Below are positions 55,169 through 63,900 of a DNA stretch of 64,000 nucleotides, piece by piece. Numbering within the stretch: the first letter of the stretch is position 1; each line of letters starts with the position of its first letter. The stretch is from JBFIHF01 sp964411125 (GTDB lineage: Bacteria > Myxococcota_A > Bradymonadia > Bradymonadales > Bradymonadaceae). The position numbers were made by a program, and so were the translations under genes. The notes beneath the pieces were generated by a model that saw only the letters and a program-made list of their open reading frames with translations, searched no databases and was not told the origin of the DNA. Location of the stretch: assembly GCA_964411125.1 (NCBI GenBank), contig CAYPJU010000026.1, positions 8,818 to 72,817 of the forward strand. The letters are read 5' to 3'.

Positions 55169-55810
55169 TCAGTTCAGGAGGTCCCCGGAGATCTTTCGGA
55201 GCGTGCTCGACACGGTCGCCGGGATCACGGTGGAGACGAGGACCGAGGCGATCACGGTAGCGTAGAGCGTGGCTATCGAGATGAGCCCGCGCCAGTCTTC
55301 GGAAAGCGCCCCCGTGACGAAGTTGTACCAGAGGGTTGCGATCACGAGACCGACCGCGGTGGTGACGAGCGGGTAAACCGCAAAGCCGACGAGGTAGGAG
55401 GCGCGGCCCGGCACGCGATTGAGGGGACGGAAGTAGCGCGTCAGCGAAACCGCCACCGCGACGGTGCCGAGTCCGGCGCCGATGATTCCGGCCCACATGT
55501 ACCAGGCACCGAATCCCGCCCAGAAGCCGGCAAGCCCGGCGCCGGTGGTGAGCACGCCCGGAAGGAGCGTCGTCGCGAGCATCCCGCCGCGCAGGCCGCG
55601 GTTCGAGGTCCAGACGAGCGACGCCCAGCTTCCCCAGGTGAGGGTCGTGAGGAGCGCGGCCGTCACGTAGAAAGACGTGAAACCGGGCCCCCATCCCAAG
55701 ATTACAGTCCCGATCAGATAGACGGCGGCCGTGGGGAGCAACGTGCACAGCACGTTTGCCGTGTTCCACAGAAATATCTCGGCCACCAGACGCTTTGCTG
55801 TAGACTTCAT
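55169..55810 (-). CDS. Multi-pass membrane protein
   Basis: The product has 213 residues. The start at 55810 has a GAGGAAGAACG site. Five or six hydrophobic helices are visible, including VLCTLLPTAAVYLIGTVIL, FYVTAALLTTLTW, a glycine-rich stretch around TGAGLAGFWAGF, and a C-terminal LYATVIASVLVSTVIPAT. I do not recognise the family. It may form a channel or transporter. It is divergent from the kinase gene with an 81-bp gap. Confidence 0.8.
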   Translation of the reverse strand: MKSTAKRLVAEIFLWNTANVLCTLLPTAAVYLIGTVILGWGPGFTSFYVTAALLTTLTWGSWASLVWTSNRGLRGGMLATTLLPGVLTTGAGLAGFWAGFGAWYMWAGIIGAGLGTVAVAVSLTRYFRPLNRVPGRASYLVGFAVYPLVTTAVGLVIATLWYNFVTGALSEDWRGLISIATLYATVIASVLVSTVIPATVSSTLRKISGDLLN

Positions 55811-55891
55811 CGTTCTTCCTCGTGAGTCGCTCGTCGCGACGGTGCTACTGTCAGTCTAGAGAACGAACGAAACCAAAAAAAGTTTCATTCC

Positions 55892-57958
55892 ATGGCGCTC
55901 CCCGCCGAACACGAACTCTTTCACGGCCGCTATCGCATCCGCGCCGTCCTCGGCGAGGGGGGAGCTGGGATCGTGTATCGAACGACCGATGAGCTGTCCG
56001 GGAGAGACGTCGCGCTCAAGGTCCTCAAGCCGGGACCCGACGGCTACTCGGATTCGACCATCGCCCGCTTCGAACGCGAGGTGAAGATCCTCGGCACGCT
56101 GCGAGACCCGCACACCGTGACGATGCACGATGTGGGACGCTCCGAGGAAGGGTACCTCTTCATCGTGTTCGAGTTCATCGAAGGCCGCGACCTCGAAGAT
56201 CTGATCTTCGCGTCCGGGGGACTGCCCGAACAGACGGTCCTGCATGTCCTGATGCAGCTCCTCGCATCGCTGCAGGAGGCCCACGACGCAGGGCTCCTGC
56301 ACCGGGACCTCAAGCCAGCGAACATTCGAATTTTCGAGTACATGGGGGACCCGTACCACGCGAAAGTGATCGATTTCGGGATCGCCAAGACCGCGCAACC
56401 CCTCGCTGGCGCCCGGCAGATCACGCAGGACGGCAGCCTCGTCGGCACGCCGAACTTCATGGCTCCCGAACAGATTCGCAGCCAACCGCTGAGCCCCGCG
56501 ACCGACGTGTACGCCCTCGGGCTCGTCGTGATCGAAATGCTGACCGGCGAGCCCGCGGTCACCGGAGAGAGCGCCGTCGAGGTGCTGGGTCGACAGGCGT
56601 CCGACGAGCCGATCGAGCTCCCTCGCGCTCTCCCGATCAGTCCCGGCTTCCGCTCGACCGTCGAGCGCATGGTCCGAAAGGACCCCCGCATGCGGTTCCA
56701 GTCGGCGGGCGACGTTCGCGGGGCCCTCCTCGCTTCGGGGCTCGCCCCCCATCCGTCGGGTAGCGGTCCCATCGCCCGGCGTCCGAGCGAACTCTCGGGA
56801 CGGGCGGTACCGCGTACGTTGCGAGAGCCTCCTCCTCAGGACGCCCCGACGCAGGACGGTCGAGCGACCACCATCGCCGTGGTGTCCGCAGGTCTCGCCA
56901 TCGGTGGCCTCGCCGTCGCGGCGCTACTTCTGTTCTCGCCTGAGGACGAGCCGCCGCCGCCCCCTCCCCCCGTCGTCGTCGACACCGCGCCGGAAGAGTT
57001 CGAACCCGTCCCCGCAGCCCACGCCGAACGGCCGGTCGACCTCGGTGCCCCTGCCGCCGTCGACCTCGGAGGAAACGACCAGATTCCCGACGGCGGTTCG
57101 AGCGGGTGTCTCGAACCGGTAGACCCGCAGACGGACTGGCAATCGTTCGCGGTCGACGCTCTCGGGCAGCGTAGGAGGGCATACCTCAAGCTTCCTCCGA
57201 GCGACGGCGGGCAAGTTTCGCGCCCCGTCATCTTCCTCTTTCAGGACCACAGCGAGCGACATCCCGGAGGCCACGTCCAATTCGCGCGAGAGAGCGGGTT
57301 CGACGAACTCGCGGAGCGCGAGGGAGCCGTCCTCCTCGCGTTGGAACCGTTCCACACCGTCGACCTGTCGCGTGGGCTGGCCGGAGTACGCATCCAACCG
57401 TGGCCTGACGCGGCGGTGGACTTCGTACGGGGGGCGCTGAAGAACCTCGCCGCGCGAACGTGCATCGAAGAGGACCGTGTCTTCGCCGTCGGGCAGGGGC
57501 TCGGTGCCGACTTTCTCACGAACCGCGGGTGCGGGCTGTCGTTCACCGCCGTCGCCGTCAACGGCTTTCGGTCACCGACGGTATGTACACCTCGGGCCCC
57601 CATGATTCGTTTCGATGGAGAGAGCGACCGGTTCCTCCCGACGAAAGGAGGCGTCGACTGTCACGGACGGCCCACGATGGCGATGGACGCCCATCTCGAG
57701 ATGCTTCGCGGCGCGAGGTGTGGAAAGGACGGAGTGAAGTGGGAGGCGGGAGCAAATGGCGTCGAGTGCCGACGTTGGGCGTGCGAAGCGGCGCTCGTCT
57801 CTTGTGTCCACGAAAATGGCCACGAGTGGCCGGGTGCGGAGTTCGGCCCAGGAGAGCCGACCCGGTGCCCGGGCCCGAACATGGACTTCGACGCCGCCTC
57901 CGTCGTCTGGCGGTTCTTCGAACAGGAAGGGTCAGCGGGCGAAGACCTGGACCCATAG
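55892..57958 (+). CDS. Ser/Thr protein kinase with an extracytoplasmic hydrolase-like domain lacking its nucleophile
   Basis: The product has 688 residues. Residues 14-280 are an intact Hanks-type kinase: G-E-G-G-A-G (21-26), Lys43, HRDLKPAN (137-144), DFG (161-163), APE (191-193). A basic linker leads to one membrane helix at 327-348, so the C-terminal half is outside the cytoplasm. After a Pro/Asp-rich segment, residues about 425-688 resemble an LpqC/PHB-depolymerase-like alpha/beta hydrolase: RAYLKLPPS and FLFQDHSERHPGG. The nucleophile elbow, normally G-x-S-x-G, reads G534-Q-G-L-G538, so Ser is Gly; the Asp (FDGESD) and His (ENGHEWPG) remain. I infer a ligand-binding sensor, not an enzyme. 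The start lacks a good ribosome site. Confidence 0.88.
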   Translation: MALPAEHELFHGRYRIRAVLGEGGAGIVYRTTDELSGRDVALKVLKPGPDGYSDSTIARFEREVKILGTLRDPHTVTMHDVGRSEEGYLFIVFEFIEGRDLEDLIFASGGLPEQTVLHVLMQLLASLQEAHDAGLLHRDLKPANIRIFEYMGDPYHAKVIDFGIAKTAQPLAGARQITQDGSLVGTPNFMAPEQIRSQPLSPATDVYALGLVVIEMLTGEPAVTGESAVEVLGRQASDEPIELPRALPISPGFRSTVERMVRKDPRMRFQSAGDVRGALLASGLAPHPSGSGPIARRPSELSGRAVPRTLREPPPQDAPTQDGRATTIAVVSAGLAIGGLAVAALLLFSPEDEPPPPPPPVVVDTAPEEFEPVPAAHAERPVDLGAPAAVDLGGNDQIPDGGSSGCLEPVDPQTDWQSFAVDALGQRRRAYLKLPPSDGGQVSRPVIFLFQDHSERHPGGHVQFARESGFDELAEREGAVLLALEPFHTVDLSRGLAGVRIQPWPDAAVDFVRGALKNLAARTCIEEDRVFAVGQGLGADFLTNRGCGLSFTAVAVNGFRSPTVCTPRAPMIRFDGESDRFLPTKGGVDCHGRPTMAMDAHLEMLRGARCGKDGVKWEAGANGVECRRWACEAALVSCVHENGHEWPGAEFGPGEPTRCPGPNMDFDAASVVWRFFEQEGSAGEDLDP

Positions 57959-58810
57959 GGTTCCGAGCCGCCCACCGGGGGTGTAGCCGACGCCGAGTTT
58001 GGTCGCCGACGGGTTCATGATGTTGCGGCAGTGGCCGTCGGAGTCGATCCAGCCGGCGACGACTTGCTCCGCGCTGCGCTGGCCCGACGCGATGTTCTCG
58101 CCGATCGGCTGACCCGAAAAATCGGTGCGCCCGATGCGGGTCGCGAAGTTGGAGCCGTCCGAGCCGGTGTGGCTGAAGAAGTTGTTCTCGGCCATGTCGA
58201 GCGCGTGGGCTTGTGCCGCTTCGTTCAGGTCCGGGTCGAGCTCCAGCGGCGGGACCGGTGCGAACTGTCCGTAGACCCCGCAATCGGCGCCCTGGGCTCG
58301 GGCGTTGTTCGAAGCGACGAGGACGCCGTTGACCTCTCCGAGCTGGGCGCACGCCCCGGCGTCGCACACTGCCCCGCCACTACAGGCGTTGCCACACGTG
58401 CCGCAGTGCGCCGAATCGGTGGACGTGTCGACGCAGGCGCCGTCGCAGTAGTCGCCCTGTTCGCAGCCACACTCTCCGGCGACGCAGATCAGGCCTTCGC
58501 CGCAGACGTTGTCGCAGCCGCCGCAGTGCGCGTCGTTGGTCAAGACGTCGAGGCACGCGCCCTGGCAGAAATCCTGCCCCTCGGCGCACTCGGGGATGTT
58601 CGGATTCTGGGTGGTCGGGGTCTCGTCGGTGGGCGATTCGTTCGTCGCGCCGGGTGTCGGGGACTCGGACGCAGGCTCTCGATCGTCGGTGTCGATGATG
58701 ATCGGGGTTTCGTCCGAGCCGCCCTCGTAGTCGACCTCCAGTTCCCCGGAATTGACGCAGCCCGCGAACAGGAGGGTCAATGACGCGATCGACAAAGTAG
58801 CGAGTTTCAT
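57932..58810 (-). CDS. CAP-domain (SCP/YkwD) lipoprotein with Cys-rich Stig1-like units
   Basis: The product has 292 residues. The lipoprotein signal ends in TLLFAGC (Cys18), then a Thr/Pro/Ser-rich linker. Two Cys-rich units (C-G-G-C-D-N-V-C and C-G-T-C-G-N-A-C) follow at about 95-150. The last 125 residues are a CAP domain: HALDMAENNFFSH (first His), IGENIASG, and VVAGWIDSDGHCRNIMNPSA (second His), then LGVGYTPGG. CAP proteins are secreted and bind lipids or metals. Its 3' end overlaps the kinase gene by 27 bp. Confidence 0.9.
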   Translation of the reverse strand: MKLATLSIASLTLLFAGCVNSGELEVDYEGGSDETPIIIDTDDREPASESPTPGATNESPTDETPTTQNPNIPECAEGQDFCQGACLDVLTNDAHCGGCDNVCGEGLICVAGECGCEQGDYCDGACVDTSTDSAHCGTCGNACSGGAVCDAGACAQLGEVNGVLVASNNARAQGADCGVYGQFAPVPPLELDPDLNEAAQAHALDMAENNFFSHTGSDGSNFATRIGRTDFSGQPIGENIASGQRSAEQVVAGWIDSDGHCRNIMNPSATKLGVGYTPGGRLGTLWVQVFAR

Positions 58811-58993
58811 GCTCGAAGGCTCCGAGGAGCGAGGTGAAGTGGACCGATGGCCACGCCGAGTTTCATCCAGAAACGGATTGCAGAGCCCGTGCCACCCGCT
58901 CGATCAGCGACTCAGGCGCAATACGGCGTCGATCTCGTGGCGTCGACGCCTCGATCGGGGTCAACGGGGCGCGGCACGCTCGCCACATCGGAG

Positions 58994-60928
58994 CTACTTC
59001 AGGAAGTCGAACTGCCCTGCGTACTTCGCGGCGAGGTCGTCGCCGTTGGCGATAGCCCCGTGCGCCAGCACGATCCGTTCGAAGTCCCACTCCAGCACGC
59101 GCGCGAGGCTCTCTCGCGCCGCCGCGTGGTCGCGGAACATCGCGCGCTCCGTCGCCGTGAAACCGAACGCGTTCTCACGCTTCGTGAGCTTCAGAAACAG
59201 GCGCGTCGGCAGGTGGTCGGACGTCCCGAAGTTCATCGCCGTGTCGGCGACGATGAGCGTCTTCGTCGAGGGGTGGAAGAAGACGACCTCCTCGACCATC
59301 GGTGCGCCGCGGAAGTGATGCTGCTCGAGCGCGCCGCCCCACTCGGCCGGCGGTTCGTCGCCGAGCGTGCCGGCGAAGTCGAGGTCGGACCGTTTGGCCG
59401 CAAGCCCCGGAGCGGCCCACGACTTCGCGTCGGGGAATCTCGCCTTCCACTCGCCGAGGTGCATGTGGTGGAACTTGTTCGGAGCGACCAGGTGTTCGAC
59501 CGGCCCCAGCGCGGCGACCGACTCCGCGAGCTCCTCGTCGAGCGCGAGCGGCGAGTGGACCCAGAGGCCGCCGCCCGGGAGGCGGACGATCGTCGTCCGA
59601 GCGCCGAGCTTCAGGTCGAGGAACCGGCGCGACGAGCTGACGACCCAGAGACCGTCGTCGATCTCCTCGAGCTGACCGCGCTCGACGGGAGGCCCGAAGC
59701 GATGCATCGCGGCGGCCATCAGCAGGTTGAAGGGGACGAGCATCGCGAGGCCCATCCCGTTGGCCTGGTCGAACCACGGGAGCAGCTTGAGCGCGAGCCC
59801 GAGCAGGCTCGTCACCGCCATCACGTACCAGCAGATCCGCATCACGCGCATCGCCCCCACACGCCCCCGCATGATCGGGAAGGAGAGCGGGAGCGCCAGG
59901 AACGTCAGCGGGCTCCAGAGGAAGAGGTTCTCGTTGTAGTAGGTGACGGTGTGATCCGAGAGATGGAACAGGGCCGCAACCAGGCCTGGTACCCCGAAGA
60001 GGATGCCGGCGAGGAAGTGCTGTGCCCCGAGCGACAGCCGCCACGACGTCTTGCCGGTCGTCTCGTAGCGGCGCGCGAACCAGAGCGCGGAGCCGCCGAA
60101 CAACACGCCGAACAACATCGTCCAGGGCCACAGAACGTAGGGCTCCGGCTCGAGCGGTTCCCGCTTCGCGTCGTAGATCAGCTTCTCTCGCTCCGGGACG
60201 ACGAGCGGAACGACCTCGCCGTCGGGGTTCGTATACTCGAGGGAGCGGACCTGCGTGAGGAGCTCGCTCGGCAGGAACATGTCGTCCCACTCGCGCAGCG
60301 GCTCGTCGATGTCGTCGTTCATCCAGAGCGAGAGCAGCACGTCGATGTAGGCGTTGCGCTGCGTGTGGCGATGGGTGTGCTCTCGAAACGTGAAGCGGCT
60401 CGGATCGGAGGCCGCCACCTCCAGTTGTCCGTCCACCGCCTTGTCGATGACGTCGCGGACGCGCGTCGCGCAGTTGTCCAGGTAGTGATGATACAGGTAG
60501 TCGCGGTTCTCGGGCTCGATGTTCCACGCCAGGAACTCGGCGACCTCCTTGCGCTTGTCGGGCGTCAGGTTGAGCTCGGTCACGGTGATGTCACGCCGCA
60601 GCGACTTGTAGAGCGCCATCGTGCGCGGGACGCTGGCATCGTCGACCCAGAACTCGAGCCGCCCCATCAGGAATTTCGGCAGCATGTCCGGCCCGAAACT
60701 GAACATGCCGTAGTTGTAGATCCGCTGCTGGCGGGTCCGTTTGTCCGAGACCATCAGCGCCGTGTGGCCGAACCACGAAGCGATGTCGTCCCCCACCCCG
60801 AAGGTCACGAGGTAGATTCGCAGGTCCTCGCCGCGACTCTCCCCTTTCGCCCATGCGGGTTTAGCGGTCGCCGTCGAGGATGCGACGAGGCTGAGCAGCA
60901 AGACGAGAATGAAGAGGAATCGTTTCAT
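58994..60928 (-). CDS. Fusion of a DUF4105 (Lnb N-terminal-like) domain, membrane helices and a DUF4336 domain
   Basis: The product has 644 residues. The start at 60928 gives a signal peptide (FILVLLLSLVASSTATA). The first part (about 35-270) has the DUF4105 marks: IASWFGHTALMVSD, IYNYGMFSFG and LYHHYLDNCATRVRD with the conserved Asn-Cys. Several membrane helices follow (about 285-425). The C-terminus (about 430-644) is a DUF4336 domain, a metallo-beta-lactamase-like fold: LVAPNKFHHMHLGEW and TLIVADTAMNFG. I know the two as separate families; their joining is unusual. It lies 7 bp after the Omp85 gene, so an envelope role is likely. Confidence 0.82.
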   Translation of the reverse strand: MKRFLFILVLLLSLVASSTATAKPAWAKGESRGEDLRIYLVTFGVGDDIASWFGHTALMVSDKRTRQQRIYNYGMFSFGPDMLPKFLMGRLEFWVDDASVPRTMALYKSLRRDITVTELNLTPDKRKEVAEFLAWNIEPENRDYLYHHYLDNCATRVRDVIDKAVDGQLEVAASDPSRFTFREHTHRHTQRNAYIDVLLSLWMNDDIDEPLREWDDMFLPSELLTQVRSLEYTNPDGEVVPLVVPEREKLIYDAKREPLEPEPYVLWPWTMLFGVLFGGSALWFARRYETTGKTSWRLSLGAQHFLAGILFGVPGLVAALFHLSDHTVTYYNENLFLWSPLTFLALPLSFPIMRGRVGAMRVMRICWYVMAVTSLLGLALKLLPWFDQANGMGLAMLVPFNLLMAAAMHRFGPPVERGQLEEIDDGLWVVSSSRRFLDLKLGARTTIVRLPGGGLWVHSPLALDEELAESVAALGPVEHLVAPNKFHHMHLGEWKARFPDAKSWAAPGLAAKRSDLDFAGTLGDEPPAEWGGALEQHHFRGAPMVEEVVFFHPSTKTLIVADTAMNFGTSDHLPTRLFLKLTKRENAFGFTATERAMFRDHAAARESLARVLEWDFERIVLAHGAIANGDDLAAKYAGQFDFLK

Positions 60929-60935
60929 CGGGCCA

Positions 60936-63900
60936 TCAGTCGAAGGTGTAGCCGACGTTGAAATGCACCTGGCCGAACTTCTCGCCGGGCACACGGTTTA
61001 GAACGATCCCGTAGTCGAGGACAACCGGGATCTGGTCGAAGAAGACGGCGCGAAGGCCCACGCCGGCGGCAGTGCGGATGCCCTCGATGCGCCCGCCGCC
61101 GAACGCGTCTTCGTAACAACCGCGCCCCACGATTTCGTCCGAGCGGCAGTCCGCCAGTAGGCCAGCGTCGAAGAACGTCGCCCCGAAGATGTCGTACTCG
61201 GGGAGCAGCGGGTAGCGCAGCTCGGCGTTGTAGTTGAGCATGAACTCGCCGCCACTCGGGCGCTGGTTGGCGCTCAGCGGACCGAGGTTGCCGTCGGGGA
61301 ACCCGCGCACGCTCGACACGCCACCGAGAAAGTAGAGCTCGTCGGCCTGGATCGGAGTGTCGCGGCCGGCGAGCGGAAAGATCTGCCCCGCGCGGATCGA
61401 CTGCCCGAGGACGAAATCCTTCCACAGTGGCAGGTAGTAGGAGAACGAGAGGGTCAGCCGAAGGAAAGAATCGCTGATGAACCGTTCGCGCCCCCGACCG
61501 AACGCGTCGCCGGAGACGAGCGCGGGCTCGATCCGGGCGATGTAGCCAGCGGTCGGGTTGAGCGGGCTGTTGCGGCGATCGAGCGCGAGGTCGGGCGTGA
61601 TCTTTCCGACCGTCCGGCGGGGAGAGAAGAGGCGCTCACCGTCTACGACCGGCCCCCCCGGCGCGAACGACGCGATCGATTTCACTTCGACGCCGAACTT
61701 GAGAAAGAGCCGCTTCAGGATCTCGTAGAGTTCCTTTCGGAGCTCGATACGGACGCCCCCCTCTTCGCGCAGGACCTGCCGGTTGATCACCCCCACCAGG
61801 TCGATGATGTAGAAGGGCGAGAGCGTCGCGAAGAGCTTGTCGATCCCGAAGTTCGCCTTGAGAAAGCGCGGGTGGCTGAAGATGAGCTCGGCACCGACGA
61901 CGTAGTCGATGGTTCGGATCTCGGTCCCGATTTGGTCTTCGGCGGCGGCCGCCCCCGCGACGACCCGCTGAACGTCGAGGGTGTCGACCGCGCTGATGAT
62001 GCGCGGCTTGATGCCGAATCCACGACCGAGCAGGTTGCGGTCGTTGTATTCGGCCTCGCCCGTGACCAGAAACTGCCGTTGGTCGCTGAGGACGTCGCGC
62101 AGCTCGACGCCGACGGCGAGGTCGATGTCGCGCGTGCGGCTCTCCTCGACGCTGATGAGGAGCGAGGTCACCGTCTCGTCCGCATCCCGGACTCCCTCGT
62201 CGAGCCCGATCGTCTCGACACTGACGGAATCGAAGAGGTTCAGCGACCGCAGGTTGCCCTGGCTCTCGATGACCCGTTGGGTATCGAGCAGGTCACCCTG
62301 GCCGAAGGGAATCTCCCGGTAGATGACCGAACTCGACGTGTCGAAGTTTCCCTTCAGCAGGATGTTCCCGATCGAGACGCGGGGCCCCTCCGAGACCTCG
62401 TGGCGAATCGCGATGCGGTCCGCGGAGACCCCTTCGGAGAAGGAGCAGCGCTCCTCCTTCTTCGCACGCTCGCACACGTAGCGCACGCCGTCCGCCTCCC
62501 ACCCGCAGGAGTCGGCGAGCTCGTCGGGATTTCGCGCGACACAGCCTCGCGGCATCCGTGGCGCCTCGCAGGCGACGACCTGACCCGACAGCAGCCGGCA
62601 CTGCGTCTTGATCTTCGTCATCGGGTAGCCTAGCTGCGAGTACTTCTGCAGCAGTCGCGGCAGGTCCCCCTTCAACTGAAGTGGAACGAACGGCTTTCCA
62701 GCGCCCTGGTTGAGTCCTCGGAGCAGGATCTGGTCGGTGAGGATTCGGTTGCCGTCGACCTCGACGCGCTCGATGAGGGTCGGTTCTCCTTCCTCGATGA
62801 GGATCGAGATGCGAAGCGCGTCGTCGTCCACGACCTCGACTGCGAACCGAGTGACGAGGGCGCGGAGGTACCCGCGCTGGCGGTAGAGCTCCTCGATCCG
62901 ACCGAAGTCACCGAGGAGCTGTTCGGTCTGCAGGTAACCGCCCGTCTCGAACAGGCCGTAGGGGCGGGTCTGGAGGACCTCTCGCAGCACTTCGGCGGAG
63001 ATGTGCTCGTTGCCACGGAAGTCGATCTCGGCGATCTCGAGCTGCGGCCCCTCCTGGATGGTGAACTCGATGGCGCGGTCGAGCCTGTCGCGGCGAACCT
63101 CCTCTCCGCGGACTTCGGCAAACGGATGTCCGCGCGTCTCGTAGAGCTGTTCGATCGCCCTCTCGGCACGCCGGATCTCCTCCGAGTCGACGTAGCCCGA
63201 CTCGAAGAACGGGAGCTGCTCACGGAGATCGCTCGCGGTGAAGAGCTCGTTGCCGCTGAAACGGACGTCCCATCGAGGCCCCTCGAAGACGTCGACGGCG
63301 AGGATGACGCAACCCGTTTCTTGCTCGACCCGCACCCCCTTCTGGGTGATGCGCGCCTGGAAGTGCCCGAGCCGCCTGTACTCTTCGATCAGCGCCTGCT
63401 GGCCCGCCTTGAAGCCCGTCGCGGTGTAGAAGAGGGGGAAGACGTTGATCCGGCGGGGGATGTACGAAAAATCCGAGAGGAGCTCGTCGCGTGCCTCGCC
63501 GTAGGTGAGGGCGCGGACGCCGCGGATACCGACGTCGCAGATCTCGCGGCGCTCCCCCTTTTCGACCCGAAAGAGCAGGTCGACCTCGTGGGGGCGCCCC
63601 TCGACCTCCTTCGAGATCATGGCGATGCGGGTCCCGAAGTACCCCTCCTCTTCGTAAAGGGCCTCGAGGCTCTCGAGCTGAGCGGTCGCCTTGGTCCGGT
63701 CGTTCTTGAAGGCCTGCCCGCGCCGGTAGGAGAGAAGCTTCCGAAGGTCGGACTCGAACGGGGGTGCGTCGACCCCCTCGAACCGAACGCGCCGGACGAG
63801 CGTGGCTCCCTCCCCGAACACGCTGATGGCGACGGCGTCCCCGACAAGCCGCTTCTCGACGGTCAGCTTGTCGAAGAACCCCGTCTTCGCGAGGCGGAGC

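Noticed and set aside
55835..55891. An A-rich run (AAAAAAA) before the kinase start as a possible ribosome site or frameshift site.
   Set aside because: It precedes the ATG and is not in a coding frame; it may only be an AT-rich leader.
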